In this document: positions 25,485 through 34,852 of the stretch, one piece after another | How positions within the stretch are numbered: position 1 is the stretch's first letter | Layout of the letters: each line of letters opens with the position of its first letter | From: Parapedobacter pyrenivorans | Lineage (GTDB): Bacteria > Bacteroidota > Bacteroidia > Sphingobacteriales > Sphingobacteriaceae | Direction: 5' to 3' | DNA: 64,000 nucleotides | Assembly: GCF_014636865.1 (NCBI RefSeq) | Contig: NZ_BMER01000001.1 | Span: 62,001-126,000 of the forward strand | Made by a program: the position numbers and the translations under genes | The notes under the pieces: model-generated | What the model was told of the DNA's origin: nothing | The model's database searches: none | The model's input: the letters and a program-made list of their open reading frames with translations, nothing else

Positions 25485-27542
25485 CTAGTCCATATCAAGC
25501 AATTCAGACAAAGGGGGAAGCCTTTCATCGCCGGGAATCTCCACCAATGTCTTTAAACGATTTTGAATCCGGAACCAAAAATCAAGCTCTCGGTCAAATT
25601 TGGACATCGGAATTCCCAACCGATAGGTGGTATATTCGTTTAACCAAGCCTCCCGGAACATTTCTTTCGTCTCGACAATGACATCAAACATATCTACTGT
25701 CAGTGATGAGAAAAATGCGGTTGCTTCTGCCAGCACCCTCCTGAATTCTGTAGGATCTCTTTTTTCTTGATACTTTTCGTGGATGTCACTAATCCTCCCA
25801 GCAAAAAGATACCTCATCGTTAGCATATCCAGTTCTCTTGCTCCCGTGAGCATAGCAAATAGCGTTGTAGAATCTACTTGATGTGGCAGCGCTTGTCTCA
25901 AAAGAATTTGTGCTTCTTCACTAGCCAGTCTTGCCGATTTGAGTTTATCTTTATGGTTTCGTACTATTTCAAGTGACTTTTCCGAAAATGGATTATCCCA
26001 TAGCGCATTTGTGGTTGATCCCAGTGCGCTTCTTGTTAATCTATCTGCTTTCGACAACTCCAAATGAGCTTGCTTGACAATATCGGATAAAACAGCAGGG
26101 TATAAAATAGTTGTATACCTATTAAAAAAATCACTTTCACCTATCTCCACATTATTCCAAGCAACCGATGAACCGTATGCCATATCTGGCCGAGAAGAGC
26201 GCATCAATACCTGCGAATCATCCGTCCAACCAGAATTAATAAATCCTCGTGCTCCATACTTCATCCCTTCATTCAACAATAAGCGGTGATTACGAAATGA
26301 AACACTTGTCGCGGGATACAAAAACTTCCAATTCAACGTGGCTGATTGGACGAATATGGGTACCTCGAACTGTTTAAATGGTTCCAAAAATTCACGATAC
26401 GCTTCTTCTTTTAATGGGCTGTAGTGCCAAGCCACCAAGATGTTATTACTAAGTTTATTTGAAATTGCATTTGGGTACTTCTGAAGCATATCTGCATACA
26501 GCATTACCTTTTTACCTTTCGCTTCAACCATACTTGCTGTCCGCTCCAACATCTTCAAATAAACATCTTCGACGGTACTTCCTACCCTTTTTGCTTCCAA
26601 CTCGATCAACCAAGTTTCGTCAAACCCAATATGAAAAAAAGGACTCGGAAAAAGCTCAGCAAACTGCTTTACCCAATCCGATACGATAGCGTTAACGCGA
26701 GGGTCTGTGGCACTGAACTCTCTTCCGTAAGGGGTTGCAGCGAGGTCCGCATAGTGTTCATATTTAAAAAAATCATGAAGATGACCGTACAAATTCAGAT
26801 TAGGGACGATATCGATATGACGCTCCTCGGCGTAAGCAATAATGTCCTCCATTTGCTCTGTCGAAAAACGAGCATTCGGAATCAACAAGGGGTAACCTTC
26901 TAGTTCAATATTTGTTTCAGAATAGAAATAATATTGATTAGTTTTCCATAATGCCAAAAAATCCAACTGCCGCTTTATCTCATCAACTGTTGGAAACTGC
27001 ATATGTGTCATGTCCATCATAAACCCCCGATACGCCATTATAGGCCAATCTTCAACGGTAGCGACAGGGAAATAGGCCAATTCGTCTTCACCCACTACCA
27101 TCTGCCGAAGTGTTTGTACAGCATAATACAATCCTGTTGATGATTTTGCAGTTATCAAAATCCCCGTTGGCGTGATAGCTATTTGGTATGCTTCTCTCGA
27201 GTCTCGCCCTACTTTCTCGTCTAACTGGGGCGTAGACGGAGCGTCCGCGAGCTTTTTGAAGATAAGATTTGCAGAGGAAATTGACTTTTCATTTAATGCT
27301 ATTTCAACACCGCATTCCTCACGGATCATGCGAATAAGTTCATTAGCTGTAAAGATATCTTCCTCCGATGGGGATTTTTCAAAGCCTATCGACAGTTGTG
27401 AGATTGACAATGTCCCCTCACCGAACTGAATATACTGGGGAACGGGAAGAATAGGATTCTTATCACTCGCCACCGCCTGATTTCCAACGGAAAGCACTGA
27501 TAGGGTAAATAATACTAAAAATCGATTTTTAACGTGTTTCAT
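25485..27542 (-). CDS. GH20 beta-N-acetylhexosaminidase-like protein
   Basis: A 685-residue exported glycosidase. After a signal peptide (to about residue 26) comes a GH20b-type N-terminal domain (about 30-150). The TIM barrel begins near YRGFMMDMTHMQFPT, and the catalytic Asp-Glu pair is in HIGFDETW (308-309), where the family consensus is HxGGDE. A helical C-terminal region of about 180 residues follows. GH20 enzymes remove terminal GlcNAc/GalNAc by substrate-assisted catalysis, implying an N-acetylhexosamine in the target. It lies 27 bp downstream of the FucP-type porter gene, a natural partner for import of the released sugar. Confidence 0.85.
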   Translation of the reverse strand: MKHVKNRFLVLFTLSVLSVGNQAVASDKNPILPVPQYIQFGEGTLSISQLSIGFEKSPSEEDIFTANELIRMIREECGVEIALNEKSISSANLIFKKLADAPSTPQLDEKVGRDSREAYQIAITPTGILITAKSSTGLYYAVQTLRQMVVGEDELAYFPVATVEDWPIMAYRGFMMDMTHMQFPTVDEIKRQLDFLALWKTNQYYFYSETNIELEGYPLLIPNARFSTEQMEDIIAYAEERHIDIVPNLNLYGHLHDFFKYEHYADLAATPYGREFSATDPRVNAIVSDWVKQFAELFPSPFFHIGFDETWLIELEAKRVGSTVEDVYLKMLERTASMVEAKGKKVMLYADMLQKYPNAISNKLSNNILVAWHYSPLKEEAYREFLEPFKQFEVPIFVQSATLNWKFLYPATSVSFRNHRLLLNEGMKYGARGFINSGWTDDSQVLMRSSRPDMAYGSSVAWNNVEIGESDFFNRYTTILYPAVLSDIVKQAHLELSKADRLTRSALGSTTNALWDNPFSEKSLEIVRNHKDKLKSARLASEEAQILLRQALPHQVDSTTLFAMLTGARELDMLTMRYLFAGRISDIHEKYQEKRDPTEFRRVLAEATAFFSSLTVDMFDVIVETKEMFREAWLNEYTTYRLGIPMSKFDRELDFWFRIQNRLKTLVEIPGDERLPPLSELLDMD

Positions 27543-27569
27543 AAGAAATATATTTCACCTAACGATCTA

Positions 27570-28847
27570 CTATCTATTTCGTGACCAACTGGTATACTTA
27601 TGGCCCCATACCGCATAAAACAATAAAATAAGATAACAAGGCACCAATAACAATACCGATACTTGAGGATAAGTTGTGTTCACATCAATCAATCTGCCAA
27701 AAATCAGTGGGAAGATGCCCCCGCCTACCACTGCCATTAACAAGATAGCTGAGCCGATTTTGGTATACCTCCCTAGACCCCGCAACGATAAGCCCCATAT
27801 CAACCCCCAAAGCATGGCTGCACCAAAAGCAGTGAAGATAAGTAGGTAGATTGAAACAACACCCTCCGTATAAAATGAAGCCAAACTCAGAATAAGTCCT
27901 AATACTGCACACAGCAACATTCCTCCTTGTTGGGTCAAATATTTCGGAATCAAAACAACACTAGCAATATATCCAAGTAACATCGCATACAATGAATACT
28001 GGATATAGACTCGTCCTTCTTCGATAGGTATGCCCAAGGCACGGCTATAAATAATGATTCCGTCAATAGGTAAGCCTTCGCAAGCGGTAGATACAAAAAG
28101 GCAGAGTACACCCAACAACAAATGAGGATATTGGAAAACAGTTGATTTTTGCGACCCGATATTCGACAATTCTTTTGTTTGCTCACTATCTGACTCGTTC
28201 ACCTCAGGCAGACGTGAAAAATATACCAGTACCGCCAGCAATAGGAGCACCGACGTGATAATTATATATGGCTTCACCACCTTTAGCACATAGTCATCTA
28301 GTATGGCAGTTACGGCCCCAGCATCTGCGCCTTCGATCTGTGTGATAATACTGTCTGCGTCCAATAAAAATACAGACCCTAACAACGTGATGCAAATTAT
28401 ACCAGCTAATTTATTTGCTAACCCCATAAAACCAATACGTTGTGCCGTACTTTCGATTGGGCCGATAACGGCTACATACGGGTTTACCGCCGCCTGCAAC
28501 AATGTGGTACCGCTACCGGTCACAAATAATCCGATTAGAAATAATGGAAAAGCACGCAAATAGGCCGCAGGTATAAATATCAGCGTACCTACAGCCATGA
28601 TAACAAGCCCTAACGCCATCCCCTTCTTGTAACCTGCCCATTGAAGTATTTTCGCAGAAGGTAACGAAAATGTAAAATATGCAATATAAATAGCGAAAGC
28701 AACAAGCGAAGCCTCCACATTACTCAGTTGCAAACAAATCTGAAAATACGGAATCAATATGCCACTTATCCATGTCAAAAAGCCGAACACAAAAAACAAT
28801 GATGCTATAACAGCCAGTGGATAATAATAAGAACGCGATTTGCTCAT
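27570..28847 (-). CDS. FHS-family sugar MFS transporter (FucP/NagP-like)
   Basis: A 425-residue, 12-helix MFS protein. The opening SYYYPLAVIASLFFVFGFLTWISGILIPYFQ and LQAAVNPYVAVIGP are typical of the fucose/GlcNAc:proton symporter group. An additional loop (about residues 155-180) is seen, as in NagP-like proteins. In company with GH20 it would take up a neutral monosaccharide, possibly N-acetylhexosamine, across the inner membrane. It is part of the long minus-strand run. Confidence 0.87.
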   Translation of the reverse strand: MSKSRSYYYPLAVIASLFFVFGFLTWISGILIPYFQICLQLSNVEASLVAFAIYIAYFTFSLPSAKILQWAGYKKGMALGLVIMAVGTLIFIPAAYLRAFPLFLIGLFVTGSGTTLLQAAVNPYVAVIGPIESTAQRIGFMGLANKLAGIICITLLGSVFLLDADSIITQIEGADAGAVTAILDDYVLKVVKPYIIITSVLLLLAVLVYFSRLPEVNESDSEQTKELSNIGSQKSTVFQYPHLLLGVLCLFVSTACEGLPIDGIIIYSRALGIPIEEGRVYIQYSLYAMLLGYIASVVLIPKYLTQQGGMLLCAVLGLILSLASFYTEGVVSIYLLIFTAFGAAMLWGLIWGLSLRGLGRYTKIGSAILLMAVVGGGIFPLIFGRLIDVNTTYPQVSVLLLVPCYLILLFYAVWGHKYTSWSRNR

Positions 28848-28858
28848 GATTCTACTTA

Positions 28859-30019
28859 CTATGATTTTGGCTTAAGGTACGTGTCTCCAATTTCTTCAAA
28901 TATTGTTCTGATTATACCCTCGTAACCAGTGGCATAATTTCTCATTCCATAATCTGTCGGGTGGGTGCCATCCACCGTACATTCCTGACAAATTCCAAGT
29001 GCAGATTTAGTCAGCATATAGACGCGAGACGCGCCCTCATTTTCCAGGTCGTGCACAACGCGCTCCAGCACGTTATTCACTCGATCCACCCGCCGCTTTT
29101 CTTCAACATTATAGATCTCGTCTGCCAGCCCCGGATGCTGCGTAAACAAAATAGGCGTTTCGGCATGGGCCTCACGTAGCTTCCTATATGCATTCCTAAT
29201 ACGCTGTTCGATGATTGTATCCGGAAAATTAACCTCATTTAACATATTCCCCATGCAATCAACAACATAAAGGTCCGCATCTATTTCCTCCACCAAATCT
29301 ATAAGCTCGGATTCTATACGACCGTTATCGGAAAACCCTAAATTAATAATCGGCTTATCGATAGCGCGTTGCAATACAGATGTCCAAGCTAAACCAGGTC
29401 TGGAAACACAAGCTCCTTGCGTTTTTGATGTACCGTAAACCACAATAGGTTTACTGGCCGACTTATCTACACCTACTACACGTGCGTGCTGATTTAAGCC
29501 AATCTCCAACCATTTCACGGTGTTATACAGCGGTAGGTAAAGCCGGTAATGTCTGAGCCTATTTTTAACAGTGGGTATTCCTTCCAAATTCGAATACTGA
29601 AATCTGATAGTATCCTGAAAAGCATACTTCGATCTACACCATATCGGATTCATCAGATCATCAAAAGCGTATAAATCTACGCCACTCACGCCGGTAGCCG
29701 CCATATGATACATATATAATCTGCCTTCAACTTGGTACCGAACTTCGATTTGGGCAGCGTCTGTATAAAACTCTATACAAACACCAGAAGAATTACGAGA
29801 GAGGTTCCATACGCCCGGTCTTACAGTACGTTGGGCTTTTGCTGGCAGCCGGTCAAAAGGGTTCGCCAGCTGGTCATTATTCCATCCTTGTCCAGAAATC
29901 AAAAACGCGCCATCAGTGATAGGGTTATACCACCGTAAATCTGCCTTCGATTCCTGAGCGTTCAGATCCGAATAGCAAAACCATATCGCAAACAAAAAAA
30001 TCATACGAGCCGATTTCAT
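28859..30019 (-). CDS. Exported SGNH/GDSL hydrolase
   Basis: A 386-residue esterase-type protein with signal peptide (MIFLFAIWFCYSDLNAQ). An N-terminal jelly-roll (about 30-170) precedes the SGNH domain. Block I is VVYGTSKTQGACVSRPGLAW (nucleophile Ser), block II LGFSDNGRIES, block III VVDCMGNM (Asn) and block V DGTHPTDYGM (Asp/His). Such enzymes remove O-acyl groups from glycans. The ATG at 30019 is preferred over a GTG at 30031. In the run it would deacylate the substrate before GH20 or BNR enzymes act. Confidence 0.85.
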   Translation of the reverse strand: MKSARMIFLFAIWFCYSDLNAQESKADLRWYNPITDGAFLISGQGWNNDQLANPFDRLPAKAQRTVRPGVWNLSRNSSGVCIEFYTDAAQIEVRYQVEGRLYMYHMAATGVSGVDLYAFDDLMNPIWCRSKYAFQDTIRFQYSNLEGIPTVKNRLRHYRLYLPLYNTVKWLEIGLNQHARVVGVDKSASKPIVVYGTSKTQGACVSRPGLAWTSVLQRAIDKPIINLGFSDNGRIESELIDLVEEIDADLYVVDCMGNMLNEVNFPDTIIEQRIRNAYRKLREAHAETPILFTQHPGLADEIYNVEEKRRVDRVNNVLERVVHDLENEGASRVYMLTKSALGICQECTVDGTHPTDYGMRNYATGYEGIIRTIFEEIGDTYLKPKS

Positions 30020-30046
30020 CACTGTAAACACATTCTACTACTTTAA

Positions 30047-30964
30047 CTACAAGTTGATTTTAATCCCACACTGTGCCTTGCTCTCCAATGCCCCTATAAC
30101 AACCCGAATTATTTGTGCTGTCTTATTAAAAGGAATACGTGGACTTCCCTGATTTACTGAACGGACAAACTCACTAATCGTGTCCCGAAACATCGCATAT
30201 GAATTGCGGATATCAACAATCCGCCAGTCCGATTTTCCGAAAAACGTCAATTGGAAAGTAGGGGCAATATCCTTAAATAAATGAACACTTGCTACAATGC
30301 CGCTTCTAAATTTAACCAAAACAACATCCCTATCGGGTTCCCCTACATATTGTACGCTTTCGGGTTCTGGGTCGTCTAAAATCGTAAAAAGGGCCTCTAC
30401 CATGTGTACCCCATACTTAGTCCAGTCTTTCTTACCCACCACTGTTACAAGCTTAATATCTCCCAGTTGAGGAAGTTCGGCTTTAATCGTCCGGCATTCT
30501 GGAGCGTACCGCATGGAAGAACATGACATGATAAACTTACCCGCCTCAACCTGATGGGCAAACCACTCATAATCATCATGCGAAACAGCTAACGGCTTAT
30601 CTATGAATAACGGAATCCCCGCTTTAACAAACGGCTTTGCCATCTCGACATGGAACTCTGGATCATCCCTAGCAAGGATAACAGCATCGACTTTCTCCAA
30701 TAGGTCTTCGATATCTTTTACGACATGTGGAATACCTGCTGACCGTGCGATGCTTAACGAAATCGCCTTCTCCTGACACCATACATGGCTAACAGTTGCT
30801 CCATCAATACCTAACGTATCACGGTTTATTTCCAAATAATTGGCCACTGCCGGATAACCCGCTTTACAGATTTCGGATGAATCAAATTGACCGTTAACAA
30901 TACTTGACCACGAATAAGGATGAGCATTCCCTTCACTCATCCCGATAATTCCTATTTTGACCAC
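30047..30964 (-). CDS. Gfo/Idh/MocA-like oxidoreductase
   Basis: A 305-residue protein. The N-terminal strand-turn GIIGMSEGNAHPYSW departs from the usual GxGxxG, while VDAVILARDDPEFH, IDKPLAVSHDDY (DKP Lys) and the C-terminal domain are recognisable. Cofactor binding may be altered, or the protein may bind a different nucleotide arrangement. It lies 28 bp after the SDR gene and 27 bp before the SGNH hydrolase GTG. It probably oxidises or epimerises a sugar intermediate. Confidence 0.78.
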   Translation of the reverse strand: MVKIGIIGMSEGNAHPYSWSSIVNGQFDSSEICKAGYPAVANYLEINRDTLGIDGATVSHVWCQEKAISLSIARSAGIPHVVKDIEDLLEKVDAVILARDDPEFHVEMAKPFVKAGIPLFIDKPLAVSHDDYEWFAHQVEAGKFIMSCSSMRYAPECRTIKAELPQLGDIKLVTVVGKKDWTKYGVHMVEALFTILDDPEPESVQYVGEPDRDVVLVKFRSGIVASVHLFKDIAPTFQLTFFGKSDWRIVDIRNSYAMFRDTISEFVRSVNQGSPRIPFNKTAQIIRVVIGALESKAQCGIKINL

Positions 30965-30992
30965 AAAACTATACTTTAATCGAATTTTTGAC

Positions 30993-31781
30993 TTACCAGC
31001 ACGTCCATCCGCCGTCCACCTGGATATTCTGTCCGGTCACGTAACTGGCTGCTTCTGACATCAAGAAAGCAACAATACCCGCTATTTCTCCGCTTTGACC
31101 TACCCTCCCCATTGGACTCTTTTCGGCCAATCGCCGAACAAAATCGGGATGCTGTGTTTGAACCTGTGGATTAGGGAAAGGACCGGGCGATACACAGTTG
31201 CATCGAACGTTATCGCGCCCCCAATGAACGCTAAGGTATCGAGCCATTTGGATAACGGCAGCTTTTTCCATTCCATATTCTATTGGGTTCTTAGTCATCG
31301 GTTCTTCATAAACCGAGGGATAGGGAGTCACTATCCCGTACATGCTCGCAAACAACACAATACTACCTTTTCCAACTTCTGCCATGTGTCGGCCAACTTC
31401 TCTTGTCAACAAAAACGTACTGGCCAAACCGTCTTGATGAACCGACAATAAATCCGCCTCGTCGAGCATTTCCATAATCTTGCTAGTCGAAGAAAATGTC
31501 AAATCAACCAGGCCAAATGGCACTCCTTGTTGTCCGATTTGCTCCTGAACTACTTCCTTGACCTTCGAAGTATCGGATTTGTCTAACGACAACGGAACTA
31601 CCCCTGCTCCATCTTCCAGTTCATTTACAAACTTATGAGCACGTGTACCTCGATCAATACAAATGACCTTAGCGCCCATCACAGACAACAACTTGACTAC
31701 CGCTCCACCTAAGTAACCTGCACCACCAAACACCCAGATATCTTTGCCCGCTAAAGTAAAAATTTCCTTTGCTAAATGCAT
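30993..31781 (-). CDS. SDR-family oxidoreductase
   Basis: A 262-residue SDR: VFGGAGYLGGAVVKLL (coenzyme loop), VLFASMYGIVTP (catalytic Ser), YGMEKAAVIQMARYLS (YxxxK intact), CNCVSPGPFPNPQ and GQNIQVDGGWTCW. Its tail and the long insertion before YGMEK resemble the SDR at 24697, but here the catalytic Lys is present. It is between aldo/keto reductase and Gfo/Idh genes with gaps of 12 and 28 bp, so it probably works on the same sugar or sugar-acid route. Confidence 0.85.
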   Translation of the reverse strand: MHLAKEIFTLAGKDIWVFGGAGYLGGAVVKLLSVMGAKVICIDRGTRAHKFVNELEDGAGVVPLSLDKSDTSKVKEVVQEQIGQQGVPFGLVDLTFSSTSKIMEMLDEADLLSVHQDGLASTFLLTREVGRHMAEVGKGSIVLFASMYGIVTPYPSVYEEPMTKNPIEYGMEKAAVIQMARYLSVHWGRDNVRCNCVSPGPFPNPQVQTQHPDFVRRLAEKSPMGRVGQSGEIAGIVAFLMSEAASYVTGQNIQVDGGWTCW

Positions 31782-31793
31782 TTGAGTCTATAT

Positions 31794-32747
31794 TTACAAC
31801 CAACCATTTTTATCCCACTGCGCTAAATTCAGGAATTCCTGATTCGGATAAGCCATCCCCTGCAATGTTGCAAACAAGGCCTCCCCTATGCAATTACCTT
31901 CGACTGTTACCACCGCATCCTTCAGGTACTGCAGCTTATCGATACCTATTAATGCGGAAGACACAGCATCATAGGCCAATGCAAATTGAGTGGCCAGTTT
32001 CGATAAGCCAGGATACTCCTTCCCGACGAGCAATCGATACCGATTGATATGCGCTTCGACATCTGCCAAAGCAGGGTGTGATTGCTGCATCCGATCCGTT
32101 AGCATGCCGCGCATAAGTACCGAACGGATAATAACACCAACACCTTGGCGGTAAGCCTCATCAAAATACTGCCCGTGCCTTTGATCCATCAGGTTAAATG
32201 GTAGCTGTATCGCATCCCAAAGTCCAGTCGCTATGGCCCGCTGCGTTTCTTCTGTCTTGTAGACCGAAACACCGATGGCCCTTACCAGTCCCAGTACTTT
32301 CAATTTTGAAAATACGGCGGCTACCTCTTCATTCTCCAAAATACCGGCATCCGCATAATGTACCATATACAGGTCGAGGTAATCGGTTTGCAGGGCCACC
32401 AAGCTTTCGTCGAGAGACCTGCGTATAAAATCGTACAAGGCACGACCAGTAGGTATCGTGCCATCGGAGGTTCGAAGGTGTCGACATTTACTGGCGAGTA
32501 CCACCTGTTGGCGTTTTTCCCTGAACGCCCGTCCCATGATCCGCTCGCTTTCGCCATAATGCCTTGCGGTGTCAAAGAGATTTATCCCCTCGTCAATGGC
32601 ACGATGTAGTAGGCGAATCGCATCTTCCTCGACAAGCATATCGGATTCATCCTTAACGCCGATACCATAGGGCATGCCAATCTCCACACCGCCGAAGGAG
32701 ATTTCAGACACCGACAAACCTGTGTTTCCAAGTTTCTTATACCGCAT
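31794..32747 (-). CDS. Aldo/keto reductase
   Basis: A 317-residue (beta/alpha)8 NAD(P)H-dependent reductase. The tetrad is visible: Asp and Tyr in NLFDTARHYGESE, Lys in VVLASKC, and His in LDLYMVHYAD. The opening RYKKLGNTGLSVSEISFGGVEIG is typical of the L-fucose/galactose-dehydrogenase-like AKR branch. It is 3 bp from the HpaI aldolase gene and must be cotranscribed. It probably oxidises a sugar or reduces an aldehyde from the aldolase step. Confidence 0.88.
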   Translation of the reverse strand: MRYKKLGNTGLSVSEISFGGVEIGMPYGIGVKDESDMLVEEDAIRLLHRAIDEGINLFDTARHYGESERIMGRAFREKRQQVVLASKCRHLRTSDGTIPTGRALYDFIRRSLDESLVALQTDYLDLYMVHYADAGILENEEVAAVFSKLKVLGLVRAIGVSVYKTEETQRAIATGLWDAIQLPFNLMDQRHGQYFDEAYRQGVGVIIRSVLMRGMLTDRMQQSHPALADVEAHINRYRLLVGKEYPGLSKLATQFALAYDAVSSALIGIDKLQYLKDAVVTVEGNCIGEALFATLQGMAYPNQEFLNLAQWDKNGWL

Positions 32748-32750
32748 ATA

Positions 32751-33548
32751 CTATGATTGCTCCAGATAAGATTTACCGGTCTCGCCTGTTTTGCCGAATG
32801 TCTTTACAATGTCCTGGCAGTAGTTCTTCAGCCCAACCACATCAGCGCCAACACTCACAAAATGATAACCCATATCCAGTAGTTCTTGAAGGTTAGCGAC
32901 AGACCCTACCGTGGCGGCAAACTTGCCGTATTTGTTGGCCACCTCGGCCACGCGTATTCGCGTTTCAATCAATAGTGGGTGGTCCCACTGGCCTGGCACA
33001 CCGATACCTTGACTGAAATCGCCCGGGCCGAAAAAGAGCATATCGAAACCGTCTAACTGGGCGATTCCTTCCAATTCGGCTAATGGTTCGGGGTCCTCGA
33101 TTTGCAAAGCGATGAATCGTTCCCGGTTTGCCGACGTTAGGTATTCATTGAAATCAAGCATGGTATAAGAACCATCGGCATTTCCGCCATCTATCGGCCT
33201 ACGTCCGATAGGATGGAACCGGGTCATATGAATGACTTTTTTTGCGTCTTCCAGCCCCATGATATGCGGCACCAAAATACCGGTAGCATCCATTTCCAGC
33301 GGTTTAATGTAATCACTATATGGCCCCCTAGGCACCCGCACCATCAAGTCGACGCCGTGGGCTTTCGTTGCCCACACATGAGCATTGATAATTGACCAGT
33401 CCTGCCCAATGTGTTCCAAGTCAACCCATATACAGTCAAAACCTGACAAAGCGGCTATTTCCACTACCTGAGCATCCTTGAGATTCACTTTAAAGCAACT
33501 CGCTATTTGCCCATCGCGCAATCGCTGAAGTACTTTACTCGTTCTCAC
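32751..33548 (-). CDS. HpcH/HpaI-family aldolase
   Basis: A 265-residue class II pyruvate aldolase. The active-site His is in WVDLEHIGQDW, the Arg in VRVPRG, and metal ligands in LQIEDPEPL (Glu) and FFGPGDFSQG (Asp). Relatives cleave 2-keto-3-deoxy sugar acids such as KDR or 4-hydroxy-2-ketoheptanedioate to pyruvate plus an aldehyde. This is strong evidence that the island ends in retro-aldol cleavage of a 2-keto-3-deoxy acid. The start is a GTG with AGGAA close upstream. Confidence 0.88.
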   Translation of the reverse strand: MRTSKVLQRLRDGQIASCFKVNLKDAQVVEIAALSGFDCIWVDLEHIGQDWSIINAHVWATKAHGVDLMVRVPRGPYSDYIKPLEMDATGILVPHIMGLEDAKKVIHMTRFHPIGRRPIDGGNADGSYTMLDFNEYLTSANRERFIALQIEDPEPLAELEGIAQLDGFDMLFFGPGDFSQGIGVPGQWDHPLLIETRIRVAEVANKYGKFAATVGSVANLQELLDMGYHFVSVGADVVGLKNYCQDIVKTFGKTGETGKSYLEQS

Positions 33549-33569
33549 TTCCTACTATTCATTTCAACA

Positions 33570-34802
33570 TTAATAATTTACCACCTTTTTCTTCGGCTTT
33601 AACCAGAACAATAACAACGCACAAATAACCATGGTAAAAGCAGCGACCTGAAAAATCAAGCTAAGGTTAACTTGTTCATCCCGAAGCGCACCTGCCGCAT
33701 AGATACCTATCCCGCCAATCACACAGCTAAAAAGATTCAGTATCCCATATCCAGTGGCGAGGTAACGCTTATCGGCTATCATATCCAAAATGGGCATCAT
33801 ATTCGCATCGATGAAAGGGCGTGTAAACGCATACACTGTAAATCCCATCACGGTAATCAACAGGAAATCGGTATAACTGGCTACAAAAACCCCCGGTACG
33901 GCGATAAGGAAACCGATAGCAGGCAGCAATACGCGTGCCCTGCTGTTCGTCCTTGACCACCAATCGGCAATGGCGCCGCCTGATATTACGCCCAACAGCA
34001 TCGCCGTGAAAAAGTATGCGGTAGCATATACCCCCGCTTCCGTTTGCGACAAATCGAAATGCTCTTGATAATACGTAGGCAACCAGCCATTGATCATCCA
34101 ACTAATGGATCCAGCCAAGCCCCACACGATTAATACCAAAATGAAAGACTGGTTGCCGAATAACACCTTTAACCCCTTCCAAAAGTCTAGCTTTTCTTGC
34201 TTATTAACCGTCGAGTTTTGTACGGGTTTGTCCGCTCGGTCTTTCAACAAGAATATCAACACCAACGCATAAACAATCCCAATGATTCCAAAAATGCTGA
34301 ACGCGTAGTTCCAACTGTGGCTTTCGGCCAACCACCCCCCAATAAAACCCAAACTTTGACCGACGTAGATGCCCCCGATATGCAAGCCGGTGGCCGTGGA
34401 CTTCGTTTTCCCTTGATGGTAGTCAACAATAAGTGCAAGCGCTGCCGGAATGTAACACGCCTCACTGAATCCCATCAATGCCCTTATGATCAACAGCTCT
34501 TCAAATGAGGAGGCTAACGAGGTAAGCCAAGTAAGCAACGACCAAATGAAGAGGCTCAATATAATGACTCTGCTTCTATTAAAGCGATCTGCTAAATAAC
34601 CGGCAACCGGACTAAAAAACCCATATAGCCACAGAAACGCTGATGTAAGCAAACCGAATTGTGCATCTGTCATTGGGATCGCCTCCACAATGCTGCCGCG
34701 CATGGTGGTGATAATCATGCGATCGAGGTAATTCAATGCGCCCACGACACATAGCAGCGCTACCAACAACCAAGGATAATACTTGCCGTTCTTAACGTTC
34801 AT
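33570..34802 (-). CDS. MFS transporter, ACS (sugar-acid) type
   Basis: A 410-residue 12-helix porter. YPWLLVALLCVVGALNYLDRMIITTM and RALMGFSEACYIPAALALI match the anion:cation symporter group (ExuT/GudP relatives), whose substrates are hexuronates and aldarates. It precedes the HpaI aldolase by 21 bp, consistent with uptake of a sugar acid that the aldolase route then breaks down. Confidence 0.87.
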   Translation of the reverse strand: MNVKNGKYYPWLLVALLCVVGALNYLDRMIITTMRGSIVEAIPMTDAQFGLLTSAFLWLYGFFSPVAGYLADRFNRSRVIILSLFIWSLLTWLTSLASSFEELLIIRALMGFSEACYIPAALALIVDYHQGKTKSTATGLHIGGIYVGQSLGFIGGWLAESHSWNYAFSIFGIIGIVYALVLIFLLKDRADKPVQNSTVNKQEKLDFWKGLKVLFGNQSFILVLIVWGLAGSISWMINGWLPTYYQEHFDLSQTEAGVYATAYFFTAMLLGVISGGAIADWWSRTNSRARVLLPAIGFLIAVPGVFVASYTDFLLITVMGFTVYAFTRPFIDANMMPILDMIADKRYLATGYGILNLFSCVIGGIGIYAAGALRDEQVNLSLIFQVAAFTMVICALLLFWLKPKKKVVNY

Positions 34803-34852
34803 AATTTGAGGCCTACTCGCAATTCCATTAGACGAACGAGAGAAGCTCTTGA